In this document: positions 25,846 through 34,727 of the stretch, piece by piece
How positions within the stretch are numbered: the first letter of the stretch is position 1
Layout of the letters: every line of letters starts with the position of its first letter
Origin: Larkinella sp. C7
GTDB taxonomy: Bacteria; Bacteroidota; Bacteroidia; Cytophagales; Spirosomataceae
Assembly: GCF_006149005.1 (NCBI RefSeq)
Contig: NZ_VBSL01000001.1
Coordinates: 62,001-126,000, forward strand
Length of the DNA stretch: 64,000 bases
Direction of reading: 5' to 3'
Notes under the pieces: model-generated
Database searches by the model: none
What the model saw: the letters and a program-made list of their open reading frames with translations, nothing else
What the model was told of the DNA's origin: nothing
Program-made: the position numbers and the translations under genes

Positions 25846-26676
25846 ATGAATAGCCAGTTGATCGATGCCGATGACCGCCTGGCAACGGTTTTTAGCCACT
25901 ATTACTGCGTCCGGTTAGACCCTGACGATCAGCCGGTCACGCTGCAATTGATGCCCCATTATGAAATGTTGCTGGCGTTTAATTTTGGCCCACCCCTTCC
26001 GATTTCGCTGGGCGACGCGAAGCATGTGATCCGGCAGACTGCGGTGTTGGGGCCATTGCAAAAAATGCTGACGTATGAGCTGCCCGCCGGGGCCGATCTA
26101 ATCGTGGTGAACTTTACGCTCGACGGTTTTTACCGGCTCCTGGGCGTATCGATGCAGGAACTCAAAGCCGGTGACTGGCATGATCCGGATGTTTTGCTCA
26201 ATAAGCATTGCTTTTCGGAACTTTGGGCACAACTGACCTCCCTGTCTGAACTGGCTGACCGAATCAAGTTGCTCAATGCGTATGCAGTAACGTTCGTTGC
26301 GCCGACCGATGCCGCGTCGGATTCTTTGCGGGAAAGCATTCCCTATTTCCGGGACGCTGTCGTCGATCCGATCAAGGTGCTGGCCGAAACGCAGCAGGTT
26401 TCGGTCCGGCGTATTCAGATGCGGTTTCAATCGCACCTGGGTTATTCGGCCAAGGAACTGACCCGGTTTCTCCGGTTCCGAAACCTCCTCAATTTTCTAA
26501 CCCAACAGCATCCACAACCGCCGGACTGGCTTGATCTGGTGTTGACGTTTGGGTATCACGATCACAGCCACCTGATCAAAGATTTTCAGTATTACCTGGG
26601 TTTAACACCCCGGCAGTTTTTGAAACAACTGGCGCAGGGAAACGTCTGCATCAGCAAAACCGGGCGGTTTTATTGA
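25846..26676 (+). CDS. AraC-family transcriptional regulator
   Basis: 276 residues. The C-terminal third (about 175-272) is a double helix-turn-helix: VSVRRIQMRFQSHLGYSAKELTRFLRFRNLLNFL, then LDLVLTFGYHDHSHLIKDFQYYLGLTPRQFLK, the AraC signature. The N-terminal part (about 1-150) resembles the DUF6597-like cupin regions of Bacteroidota AraC proteins (PHYEMLLAFNFG). It probably senses a small ligand. Targets are unknown; the antiporter gene that follows has a dyad over a possible promoter element, which makes it a candidate target. Confidence 0.88.
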   Translation: MNSQLIDADDRLATVFSHYYCVRLDPDDQPVTLQLMPHYEMLLAFNFGPPLPISLGDAKHVIRQTAVLGPLQKMLTYELPAGADLIVVNFTLDGFYRLLGVSMQELKAGDWHDPDVLLNKHCFSELWAQLTSLSELADRIKLLNAYAVTFVAPTDAASDSLRESIPYFRDAVVDPIKVLAETQQVSVRRIQMRFQSHLGYSAKELTRFLRFRNLLNFLTQQHPQPPDWLDLVLTFGYHDHSHLIKDFQYYLGLTPRQFLKQLAQGNVCISKTGRFY

Positions 26677-26722
26677 GGGAAAAAGGATTTGCTGGATAAT
26701 GGCCGTCGAGGTCCTGATTTCC

Positions 26723-26743
26723 ATACCAGATTTGGTATTTTTG
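26723..26743 (+). promoter_or_regulatory. Dyad ATACCA-GATT-TGGTAT overlapping a TATTTTTG element
   Basis: The six-base inverted repeat at 26723-26738 overlaps TATTTTTG (26736-26743), which fits the Bacteroidota -7 consensus. A repressor or activator could bind there and control the antiporter gene, whose first Met is 31 bases further on. No clear -33 TTG was seen. Confidence 0.35.
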
Positions 26744-26773
26744 CTCATCCTAGCCCTGACTTCCATTTTTTAA

Positions 26774-28426
26774 ATGGCTCCTTGTTTCGTAAACAAAGGC
26801 GCAAATGACATTTTAGAGATCGCTGAACTTTACACGCCTGATTTAATGCACACCCTCTTACCTTTTCTGCTCGCCATGATAGCTGCCATCGTGCTGCTGA
26901 ACATGTGGGCTAACAAACTAAAAATTGCGTATCCGATTCTGCTGGTTGTTGCCGGACTGCTCGTTGGGTTTATTCCGGGATTACCAATAGTTCGAATCAA
27001 TCCCGACCTCATCTTTTTTATTTTCCTGCCGCCACTCTTGTTTGAGGCCTCCTGGACGATCTCATTCAAAGAAATGAAAAAATGGTGGCGTATGATTAGT
27101 AGCTTTGCTTTTCTGGTCGTGTTTTTCACGGCATTATCGGTAGCGGTTGTGGCTCACCATTTCATTCCCGGATTTACCATTGCCCTGGGCTTTTTACTGG
27201 GGGGAATCGTGTCACCACCGGACGCAGTCAGTACCGGAGCCATCACCAGATTTGTAAAAATCCCCAAATCTACTTCGGCTATTCTGGAAGGCGAGAGCCT
27301 GCTCAACGATGCTTCATCACTGATCATTTTCCGGTTTGCATTGGTAGCCGTCGGGACGGGTCAGTTCATCTGGCAGGAAGCGGCTCTAAGTTTTCTATGG
27401 ATGATCGTGGGCGGTGCGGGCATTGGCTTGCTGCTGGCCTGGGTATTTGTTCAGGCCCACAAACGCCTTCCGCTCGATGTTCAATCCAACATCGCCCTGA
27501 CGCTGATTGAACCCTATTTTATGTATTGGGTGGCGGAGCAGTTCCATAGCTCGGGCGTTCTGGCGGTCGTAAGCGGGGGCTTGTTTATGTCGGCCAGGCG
27601 GCTTATTTTTCTAAACAGTACCAGTCGCATCCAGAGTTTTAGTGTTTGGGAAAGTTTTGTGTTTATCCTGAACGGCGTGGTCTTTCTGATCATCGGGCTG
27701 GAACTTCCCGAAATTGTCGAAGGCCTACGCGCCAAAGGTATTCCCTTGCACACTGCCATTGGCTCTGGTGTATTGGTAACAGGCGTGTTAATTGCGGCCC
27801 GGATGATTAGTTCGTATGCGGCACTACTGGCTACGTACATCTTTCGTCCCGGCGTAATGCCCCGTGCCAGATCCACCAGAAGGCGTTGGCTGATGCCCCT
27901 GCTACTGGGTTGGACGGGTATGCGGGGTGTCGTATCGCTGGCTGCGGCTTTGGCGATTCCCATCACCCTGGAAAATGGCGCTGCTTTCCCCCAACGGAAT
28001 CTGATTCTGTTTATCACCTTTGTTGTAATCCTGCTGACACTGCTGGTGCAGGGGCTCACCCTCCCATTGTTGATAACGCGGTCGGGATTGTTTGATGGCT
28101 TACTGGAAGAAACCGAAGAAGTGACCAAACAAAAGATGAAACAGGGCCTGAAACAACACGTCTATCAGTTTCTCAAAAATAAATACGAAACCGAACTGAA
28201 TGGTCACGCCGGAATGGAAAAATTCCTGAAGCAATGGGAAGAACGGTCAAAAGCCACCGATGATAGTTGGATGAACGAAAAAACAAAGGTGATTTTTGTG
28301 GAATTACTTGAAAGCCAACGGAACTATCTGACCGAGCTCAACAAAGACCCGAAGATCGACGAAGCGATCATCCGTCAACAGATCTACCAAATCGATTTGG
28401 AAGAAGAACGGTTGAGGATCATTTAA
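26774..28426 (+). CDS. CPA1-family Na+/H+ antiporter
   Basis: 550 residues if started at 26774; an internal Met at 26846 (MHTLLPFLLAMIAAI) fits the family start better and cannot be excluded. About twelve membrane helices fill residues 25-435. Family marks are FFIFLPPLLFEASW, the ion-binding region GGIVSPPDAVSTGAI and ILEGESLLNDASSLIIFR with the conserved acidic residue, then GMRGVVSLAAALAIP. A charged cytoplasmic tail (about 440-550) follows. It exchanges Na+ or K+ for H+ at the inner membrane for pH and salt homeostasis. Single gene, with a convergent ABC-type permease gene downstream. Confidence 0.92.
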   Translation: MAPCFVNKGANDILEIAELYTPDLMHTLLPFLLAMIAAIVLLNMWANKLKIAYPILLVVAGLLVGFIPGLPIVRINPDLIFFIFLPPLLFEASWTISFKEMKKWWRMISSFAFLVVFFTALSVAVVAHHFIPGFTIALGFLLGGIVSPPDAVSTGAITRFVKIPKSTSAILEGESLLNDASSLIIFRFALVAVGTGQFIWQEAALSFLWMIVGGAGIGLLLAWVFVQAHKRLPLDVQSNIALTLIEPYFMYWVAEQFHSSGVLAVVSGGLFMSARRLIFLNSTSRIQSFSVWESFVFILNGVVFLIIGLELPEIVEGLRAKGIPLHTAIGSGVLVTGVLIAARMISSYAALLATYIFRPGVMPRARSTRRRWLMPLLLGWTGMRGVVSLAAALAIPITLENGAAFPQRNLILFITFVVILLTLLVQGLTLPLLITRSGLFDGLLEETEEVTKQKMKQGLKQHVYQFLKNKYETELNGHAGMEKFLKQWEERSKATDDSWMNEKTKVIFVELLESQRNYLTELNKDPKIDEAIIRQQIYQIDLEEERLRII

Positions 28427-28484
28427 GGCATTTTTCAGAGAACCGTTTAGAACACTGGCAATCAGCAACAGTTTGACGAAGCAA

Positions 28485-28521
28485 AGCGACAAAGCCAATT
28501 AATAACATCGGCTTCGTCGCT
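28485..28521. terminator. Probable bidirectional terminator between convergent genes
   Basis: AGCGACAAAGCC pairs with GGCTTCGTCGCT (one G-T type mismatch) across a 13-base AT-rich loop, between the antiporter and the FtsX-type permease, whose stops face each other. There is no long T-run, so the function is inferred from position. Confidence 0.5.
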
Positions 28522-28552
28522 TGTCTCACCCCTCTACTCCATTATTTAATTT

Positions 28553-30973
28553 CTACTCACCCCGCAAGCTCGTCACCGGATTCATCAATGCCGCTTTGAT
28601 GGATTGGAAACTGATGGTGAATAAAGCGACCCCAATCGCCAGCAAACCGGCCAGAACAAACATCCACCATGCGATGGACACCTGGTACTCAAAACTTTGA
28701 AGCCACTGGCTCATCGCATACCACGCGACCGGCGCAGCCAGCACCAGGGCGATCAGCACCAGTTTCAGGAAGTCTTTGGAAAGCAGTCCGACGATGCTGC
28801 CGATCGACGCGCCCAGCACTTTCCGGACACCAATCTCCTTGGTCCGCTGTTCGGCGGTAAACGTAGCGAGGCCAAATAGACCCAAACAGGCCACGAAAAT
28901 GGTCAAACCGGCAAATACCCCCAGAATCTGACCAATTTTCTGCTCGGCTTTGTAGGTATCATTGAATCGTTCGTCCAGAAACGAGTAGGAAAAAGGCTGT
29001 TCGGGTTTGAAAACATCCCACTGATTTTTCAGGCTGGCCAGTAAACCGGTCACGTCCTTGGTTTTTATTTTCACGATCATCGTTCCGGCGCCTTTTCCCA
29101 ACACCATCACGAGGGGCGAAATGCGCTCGTGGAAGGATTTGAAGTGGAAATCTTTTACCACACCAATCACCCGATACGTGCCTTTGTTGCCCTCATTGTT
29201 CATATTGGTGATCGTCCGGTTCAGGGCATTTCCCTTCCAGCCCAACTGAGCCGCTGCGGTTTCGTTGATGATGACCGCCGACGAATCCGTTCCGAAATCG
29301 CTGGAAAAATTCCGGCCTGCCGCCATCTCCATCCCCAGCGCCGGAATGTAATTGACATCGACATCGTACCGCAGCGTCTTTACAAACTGCGTGGTCTGGT
29401 TATCGGGGTAAACCATAAAGTTGTTGTTGTACGACGGCCCCGCCGGTAAATAACCGGACGAACTGACCGTCGCCACGCGCGGGTCCCGGAGCAATTCGTC
29501 CCGAAACACCTCCTGATTTTTCCCCAATGCCCAGGCGTCCGGTAAAATCAGTACCTGGTCTTTGTTGTAGCCCAGTTTCTTGTTTTGAATGTAGCTCAAT
29601 TGCTGATACACAATCGTAGTGCCGATCATCAAGGTGATGGAAATGAAAAACTGGACGACCACCAGCCCACTGCGTAATCCAATGCTCTTTTTGCCGGACG
29701 TAAACCGGCCTTTCAACACCGCAACCGGTTTGAACGATGCCAGGAAAAAAGCCGGGTAACTGCCCGCCAGAACACCAACCAACAGGCCGAACAGCAAAAT
29801 ACCGGGCAACAGCGTAGGAATCGCATCAAGCTGCAAGCTTAAATTCTTGCCAGACAAGCTGTTAAACAGTGGCAGCGCAGCAAACGCAAACAGACCGGCC
29901 AGCACCAGCGCAATGAACGACAACAGCATCGATTCCAGCAAAAACTGCCAGACCAACTCTTTCTTCTGAGAACCCATCACCTTCCGAACGCCCACCTCCC
30001 GCGCTCGTTTGGACGCACTCGCCGTCGAGAGATTCATAAAATTGATGCAGGCAATGAGCAGCATGATGAGCGCGACGGCTCCGAAAATATAGACGTATTT
30101 GATATCACCGTTATTCCCCAGGTCGTAGGCAAAATCCGAATGCAGGTGAATGTCCATCAACGGTTGCAGGTATAGGCCCAGGTCGTTGCCGCCCTTGCGG
30201 AACTCGGACAGGCTCACGCCCATCGCTTGTTTTAACTGCGGCCCCATGTATTTTTCGACGGTTTGGGGCAGTTTCGCTTCCAGTTGTTTGTAATCGTAAC
30301 CCTCCGGGAGCACCAGATACGTAAAAAACTCCGAAATCATCCAGGACGGCGACTTCGCGTCTTCGAAACTAGCCATCGAAGCAAACAGATCGAAATGAAA
30401 GTGCGAATTCGCCGGTATTTTCTCCATGACCCCGGTAACTTTAAAAACCGCAGATGCGTTTTTGAACGCGAGGGTTTTGCCAATGGGGTCCGTTTTTCCA
30501 AAATATTTAGCCGCCAGTTGTTCCGAAATCACGACGGTATTCGGTTCCACCAGGGCGGTTTTGGCGTCACCTTTCCGGAAAGGCAGCGTGAAAACCTGAA
30601 AGAAATTGGCGTCCGCAAAAGCCATCTGGTCACCGGTATATTTCTGATCGCCCAGCACCACCGTTGGTGACCCCGCCTGCCGCAAACGGGTGGATTCCAG
30701 CACCTCCGGATAATCCGCCTTGAGGACCTGTGCCGTTGGTGGCATCACGTGCGATTCGTTCATTTTTCCACCCTGAACCGTCCCCCGGAAGATGACGCGA
30801 ACGATCCGATCCGCTTTTTCGTGATACCGGTCAAAGTTCAACTCATCCAGCACATACAGGCTGATGAGCAGACAGGACGCCAGACCAAACGCCAGACCGA
30901 CAATATTGATGGCCGAAAAGGCGCGGTTGCGGGCCAGATTCCGCCAGGCAATTTTGAAGTAGTTACGAATCAT
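28553..30973 (-). CDS. FtsX/MacB-type ABC transporter permease
   Basis: 806 residues from ATG 30973 (MIRNYFKIAWRNLARNRAFS, the family's usual opening); the frame open to 31003 adds ten residues. Two repeats of a MacB-type periplasmic domain, each followed by FtsX membrane helices: TM1 about 20-42, a three-helix set about 285-420, and another at 680-800. ASKRAREVGVRKVMGS and EQRTKEIGVRKVLGAS are the coupling helices that contact an ATPase. No ATPase gene is adjacent, as is usual for the many orphan permeases in Cytophagales. Likely roles are envelope stress response or export. A sigma54-like promoter and paired dyads lie upstream. Confidence 0.92.
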   Translation of the reverse strand: MIRNYFKIAWRNLARNRAFSAINIVGLAFGLASCLLISLYVLDELNFDRYHEKADRIVRVIFRGTVQGGKMNESHVMPPTAQVLKADYPEVLESTRLRQAGSPTVVLGDQKYTGDQMAFADANFFQVFTLPFRKGDAKTALVEPNTVVISEQLAAKYFGKTDPIGKTLAFKNASAVFKVTGVMEKIPANSHFHFDLFASMASFEDAKSPSWMISEFFTYLVLPEGYDYKQLEAKLPQTVEKYMGPQLKQAMGVSLSEFRKGGNDLGLYLQPLMDIHLHSDFAYDLGNNGDIKYVYIFGAVALIMLLIACINFMNLSTASASKRAREVGVRKVMGSQKKELVWQFLLESMLLSFIALVLAGLFAFAALPLFNSLSGKNLSLQLDAIPTLLPGILLFGLLVGVLAGSYPAFFLASFKPVAVLKGRFTSGKKSIGLRSGLVVVQFFISITLMIGTTIVYQQLSYIQNKKLGYNKDQVLILPDAWALGKNQEVFRDELLRDPRVATVSSSGYLPAGPSYNNNFMVYPDNQTTQFVKTLRYDVDVNYIPALGMEMAAGRNFSSDFGTDSSAVIINETAAAQLGWKGNALNRTITNMNNEGNKGTYRVIGVVKDFHFKSFHERISPLVMVLGKGAGTMIVKIKTKDVTGLLASLKNQWDVFKPEQPFSYSFLDERFNDTYKAEQKIGQILGVFAGLTIFVACLGLFGLATFTAEQRTKEIGVRKVLGASIGSIVGLLSKDFLKLVLIALVLAAPVAWYAMSQWLQSFEYQVSIAWWMFVLAGLLAIGVALFTISFQSIKAALMNPVTSLRGE

Positions 30974-31008
30974 AACAGGTAGAATTGAAGCAGTGGTAAA
31001 CAAGATCG

Positions 31009-31024
31009 GTCAAATCTGATGCCA
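31009..31024 (-). promoter_or_regulatory. Sigma54-like -24/-12 promoter for the FtsX-type permease
   Basis: Read on the minus strand, TGGCATCAGATTTGAC matches TGGCAC-N5-TTGC at the -24 GG and at TTG with correct spacing; the -12 C is A. Transcription would begin roughly 25 bases before the ATG at 30973. Confidence 0.5.
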
Positions 31025-31087
31025 GTTCGTCAAAAAGCCCATTTCAAAGCCGCAGGAGCACTTTTTAAAAGGAGTACCAACAGAATT

Positions 31088-31124
31088 TGTCCCATTGCGG
31101 ACACAGAACGTCCCGATGCGGACA
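31088..31124. promoter_or_regulatory. Tandem dyads TGTCC-N6-GGACA (enhancer-like)
   Basis: Two copies, TGTCCCATTGCGGACA at 31088-31103 and CGTCCCGATGCGGACA at 31109-31124, lie 21 bases apart centre to centre, so on the same DNA face. They are about 70-100 bases upstream of the sigma54-like promoter, the usual place for an NtrC-type activator. Confidence 0.6.
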
Positions 31125-31163
31125 GGTTATCGGGCCGTTGGTCTGAAGACAAAGAAGATGCGG

Positions 31164-32144
31164 TTAACCGCCGATGGTGGACATGGATTCCGTAACCGGA
31201 CCGCGTTCGTGCTCGGCTTCGAAGCCGTTTTTCGGGCGGTGGGCGAAGGCTTTGAGGAAAGCGGCTGTCAGGTCGGCGTCGGTTGCGCCCGCCCGGAGCA
31301 ACGCCCGAACATCGAGCACGCCATTGTCGTACAGACAGGTTTTGAGCGTTCCCTGCGCGGTCAGACGAATGCGGTTGCAGGTGCCGCAGAACGTGCGGGT
31401 AAAGGCGGCAATGATGCCAAGGGTTCCCTGATATCCGGGAATCCGGTAGGTGGCAGCGGTCGAAAACGGCGAATCCTGCTGGCGTTCCAGGCCGGGATAA
31501 AGGGTTTGTAATTCCTGGAGAATGCGCCGGTGCGTCCAGTTCAAAACCGGGTAGTGGCTCCCCTCGCCATTGAACGGCATTTCTTCGATAAATCGTACTT
31601 CCACGGGATGGTCGCGGGTGAGTTCGGCCAGGAGCGGCAGGTCTTCAATGTTCTTCCCTTCCATCACCACCGCATTCAGCTTCACCGGAATCCTGTTTTC
31701 CAGCAAGGCGTTGAGCGTTCCCCGCACGGCAGGGAGTTCGTCGCGCCGGGTGATTTGCCGAAACCGTTCCCGGTCGAGGGTGTCAATGCTGAGGTTGACG
31801 GAGCCGATGCCCAGCCGCACCAGTTCCGGCACGAGCGGTTCGGTCAGCACGCCGTTGGTCGTAATGTTCAGTTCTTCAATGCCTTCGGTGGCTTTCAGTC
31901 GCCAGAGGAAATCCATCAGCCCGTTTCTGACGAACGGTTCTCCGCCGGTAATCCGGACTTTCGACACGCCCAGCCGGGCCAGCACCCGCACCAGCCGTTC
32001 CATCTCCTCATACGTCAGCAACTGGCTCTTCGGCAGGTACTTAATGCCCTCTTCCGGCATACAGTAAAAGCACCGCAGGTTGCAGCGATCGGTGACGGCC
32101 AGACGAAGATAGGTGATGGGGCGATTATGGTTATCGAAAATCAT
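31164..32144 (-). CDS. moaA: GTP 3',8-cyclase MoaA
   Basis: 326 residues from ATG 32144 (MIFDNHNRPITYLRLAVTDR); the frame upstream to 32279 is not part of the family. Radical-SAM cluster Cys21-x3-Cys25-x2-Cys28 (CNLRCFYC), SAM-binding ITGGEPFVRN, the second 4Fe-4S set CGTCNRIRL...TCLY, and the conserved C-terminal Gly-Gly. It converts GTP to 3',8-cyclo-GTP in the first step of molybdenum cofactor synthesis. It is alone here without other moa genes. The molybdenum hydroxylase genes at 42-46 kb are a plausible consumer of the cofactor. Confidence 0.95.
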   Translation of the reverse strand: MIFDNHNRPITYLRLAVTDRCNLRCFYCMPEEGIKYLPKSQLLTYEEMERLVRVLARLGVSKVRITGGEPFVRNGLMDFLWRLKATEGIEELNITTNGVLTEPLVPELVRLGIGSVNLSIDTLDRERFRQITRRDELPAVRGTLNALLENRIPVKLNAVVMEGKNIEDLPLLAELTRDHPVEVRFIEEMPFNGEGSHYPVLNWTHRRILQELQTLYPGLERQQDSPFSTAATYRIPGYQGTLGIIAAFTRTFCGTCNRIRLTAQGTLKTCLYDNGVLDVRALLRAGATDADLTAAFLKAFAHRPKNGFEAEHERGPVTESMSTIGG

Positions 32145-32254
32145 GGTAAGCAAGTTACAAAAAACAAGGCGAAAAAATTTCATTGCTGGCTGTAACCTTC
32201 CCAACTTCCCGCAGTTTCCACACCCAATTAGACCAACTCGAAACACACACCCGG

Positions 32255-32800
32255 TTGAAATCGCTGACGGACAACTCACTCATGCTGCAGGTGAAGGACG
32301 GCAATCTGGAAAAGATGGGCCTGCTCTTCGAGCGGTATCACCGCGCCCTGTTCGGTTTCCTGTATCACATGACCGGGCAGACCGATGCGAGCGAGGATCT
32401 GGTGCAGAACGTGTTTTACCGGATGCTGAAATACCGCCACACGTTCACCGGCGACGGCGAGTTCCGAACGTGGATGTATCACCTGGCCCGCAATGTGCTG
32501 GCCGATCACGTCCGGAAAAACAAGCACACGGTGCACCATTACGACGTGGCTGATTTTGTCGAGAAAATTGGCGGTGGCCCTTCGGCGGATGAATCGATGC
32601 AGAAAGAACAGGAGCTGGCCTCCCTGCACGATGCCCTGCGAAAACTGAGTCCCGACAACCGTGAAGTCCTGATTTTAAGTCGTTTTCAGGAGCTGAAATA
32701 CGAAGAAATTGCCCGGATTCTGGACACGACCGAAGGAGCCGTAAAGGTTCGTGTTCACCGGGCCATGAATGAATTGAAACGCGTGTATTTAAAAGCCTAA
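32255..32800 (+). CDS. ECF RNA polymerase sigma factor
   Basis: About 182 residues if started at TTG 32255 (KSLTDNSLMLQVKDGN, a common opening of this group); ATG 32282 is the alternative, and the frame open from 32183 is too long. Region 2 contains ALFGFLYHMTGQTDASEDLVQNVFYRMLKYR and FRTWMYHLARNVLADH. Region 4 has LSPDNREVLILSRFQELKYEEIARILDTTEGAVKVRVHRA. The anti-sigma factor gene follows 41 bases later and two DUF4097 genes after that, a common envelope-stress layout in Bacteroidota. Confidence 0.92.
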   Translation: MKSLTDNSLMLQVKDGNLEKMGLLFERYHRALFGFLYHMTGQTDASEDLVQNVFYRMLKYRHTFTGDGEFRTWMYHLARNVLADHVRKNKHTVHHYDVADFVEKIGGGPSADESMQKEQELASLHDALRKLSPDNREVLILSRFQELKYEEIARILDTTEGAVKVRVHRAMNELKRVYLKA

Positions 32801-32841
32801 AACCGTGATTTTTAGAGATCACGAACGGGAACCATACAACC

Positions 32842-33657
32842 ATGAACTGTGAAAGCGCAAAGGAACAATTGATCGATCTGTTGAGCCATCAGCTTCCGGC
32901 CACCGAACGGGCCGCCGTTGAAGCCCACCTGGCACACTGCCCGGAATGCCAGACGGAACTGGCCGGAACCCGCCAGCTCTGGCTGGCGATGGGCAACGTG
33001 CCGGTACCGGAACCCGGCGAGAAAGTTCGCGCCCGGTTTTACGCCCTGCTGGAAACGGTCCAGATCGAAGAGGCTAAAAAACGCCGTCGCTCGTGGAAGA
33101 GCATCCAGCGCCGGATTCGGCGGTTTTTGACGCCCGAACTCGCCATTCGGGTGGCCTACAGTCTGTCGCTGGTGCTGGTCGGGCTGGCGGGCGGCTACTG
33201 GCTGAGTGCGAAAAAAGCACCGGTTTACGAGCAGCAAATCAGTGATTTAGGTGCTCAGGTGCAGCAGATGCGGCAGACGGTTTTGCTGTCACTGCTCGAA
33301 AACGCTTCGGCTACCGAGCGGCTTCGGGCGGTGGAATACACCAAAGACATCGAGCAGGTGGATGCGCAGGTGGTCGAAGCGCTGCTGAGTACACTCAACA
33401 ACGACTCGAATGTAAACGTCCGGCTGGTGACGCTGGAAGCCCTGGCCCAACTCGCGGCTGATCCCAAAGTTCGGGAAGGGCTGGTGCATTCGATTGTCCA
33501 ACAGGATTCGCCCCTGGTGCAATCCGCACTGGCCGACGTGATGGTGAAACTCCAGGAAAAACGATCGCTCAAACCGCTTCGGCAACTGCTCCGGCAGGAA
33601 AACCTCAACGACTTCGTCAAGGTAAAAATCGAACAGACCATCAAGGATTTGAGCTAG
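32842..33657 (+). CDS. Zinc-finger anti-sigma factor with HEAT-repeat C-terminal domain
   Basis: 271 residues. An N-terminal zf-HC2 domain (Cys3, then HLAHCPEC, about 1-45) should bind the sigma factor encoded just upstream. A single membrane helix lies at about 108-128 (VAYSLSLVLVGLAGGYWLS). The outer part has a coiled-coil stretch, then about three HEAT-like helical pairs (about 180-265: VNVRLVTLEALAQLAADPKVREGLVHSI). HEAT repeats in place of a sensor domain suggest protein-protein contacts outside the membrane. Same operon as the sigma factor. Confidence 0.85.
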   Translation: MNCESAKEQLIDLLSHQLPATERAAVEAHLAHCPECQTELAGTRQLWLAMGNVPVPEPGEKVRARFYALLETVQIEEAKKRRRSWKSIQRRIRRFLTPELAIRVAYSLSLVLVGLAGGYWLSAKKAPVYEQQISDLGAQVQQMRQTVLLSLLENASATERLRAVEYTKDIEQVDAQVVEALLSTLNNDSNVNVRLVTLEALAQLAADPKVREGLVHSIVQQDSPLVQSALADVMVKLQEKRSLKPLRQLLRQENLNDFVKVKIEQTIKDLS

Positions 33658-33660
33658 AAG

Positions 33661-33799
33661 AGAAAAGAGGATAGACAAGAGAGGATAGACTTGTCACTCG
33701 ATCCGCGTTTTCCTCCCTCTCACTTCTTTATGCTCTGCTCTCATCTCTTTATTCTCACGTCTTTACTCTTATATTCTCACCTCTATAATCTGTACCAAT
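33661..33799 (+). other. Purine-rich then pyrimidine-rich leader between anti-sigma and DUF4097 genes
   Basis: A GA-rich segment (33661-33695) is followed by a long CT-rich segment (33712-33785) that is roughly its reverse complement in composition, so the RNA can form a weak, slipped hairpin. No promoter consensus is clear. It may be an attenuating leader or a low-complexity repeat. Confidence 0.35.
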
Positions 33800-34669
33800 A
33801 TGAAACCATTTATCTCCCTCCTGCTGGTGGGACTGGGGCTTTCCTGTGTCGCTGCATCGGCCCAAACCCTGGAGTTTAAGGACCACATCAGCAAGGAATT
33901 TACCCTGTCGAAAGACGCCGGCAGCAGCACGCTGGCCATCTACAACATCAGCGGTTTTATTAAGGTGGAAGGTTATTCAGGCACCAAAATAGTGCTGGAA
34001 GTTGACCGGAGCATTCGGGCCAAAACCAGTGAGTTACTGGAACAGGGCAAGAAAGAATTCCTGCTCCAGTTCGATCAGGATGCCGACAGCGTCATTGCCT
34101 ACATTGCCCAGCCCTATGATTCGCGTCCCAACCGAAACAACTGGAAAGATGGCACCAACCACCGGCGGATCGATTACAAATACGACCTCAATTTTACCGT
34201 AAAAGTCCCCTACTCCATGAACCTGCACGTATCGACGGTGAACGGTGGCGATGTAACGGTGAAAGACGTCAGCGGTTCTTTATTTGCCCACAACGTCAAC
34301 GGAGCCGTTACATTAACCAACATCAAAGGAGCCACCGACGCCCGGACGATCAATGGCAATGTGGAAGCCAATTACCTGGTCAGTCCGCCCGAGAAATCGA
34401 AGTATTACACGTTGAACGGCGACATCAAGATCAGTTATCCGGCCAGTTTGTCCGCTGACCTGAGCTTCAAAAGTTTTCAGGGCGACTTCTACACCGATTT
34501 TCCCAATGCCGAAATCCTGCCCGTCAAAGTGACCAAAACACAGGAAAAGCGGGGGGATGGGACGGTTTACAAGCTCAACAAGGATACGTCCATCCGAATC
34601 GGAAACGGCGGCAAAACGCTCCAGTTCGAGACGTTCAACGGCAATGTATACATCAAAAAACAATCGTAA
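33800..34669 (+). CDS. Secreted DUF4097-family beta-repeat protein
   Basis: 289 residues with a signal peptide (to about residue 22, VAASAQTL). The mature part is short repeated beta-strands that form a right-handed solenoid: YNISGFIKVEGYSGTKIVLEV, STVNGGDVTVKDVSGSL, NVNGAVTLTNIKGATDARTINGNVEANYL, FNGNVYIKK. The recurring N-G turn is typical of the DUF4097 'putative adhesin' family. Its role is unproven; such genes commonly sit behind ECF sigma/anti-sigma pairs, as here. It pairs with the homologous gene that follows after 58 bases. Confidence 0.85.
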   Translation: MKPFISLLLVGLGLSCVAASAQTLEFKDHISKEFTLSKDAGSSTLAIYNISGFIKVEGYSGTKIVLEVDRSIRAKTSELLEQGKKEFLLQFDQDADSVIAYIAQPYDSRPNRNNWKDGTNHRRIDYKYDLNFTVKVPYSMNLHVSTVNGGDVTVKDVSGSLFAHNVNGAVTLTNIKGATDARTINGNVEANYLVSPPEKSKYYTLNGDIKISYPASLSADLSFKSFQGDFYTDFPNAEILPVKVTKTQEKRGDGTVYKLNKDTSIRIGNGGKTLQFETFNGNVYIKKQS

Positions 34670-34727
34670 CGACAGGTCTTTCTTCGCTTGTCTCAGCTCT
34701 CTATTCCAGTAAAACAATCTGAAAAAT

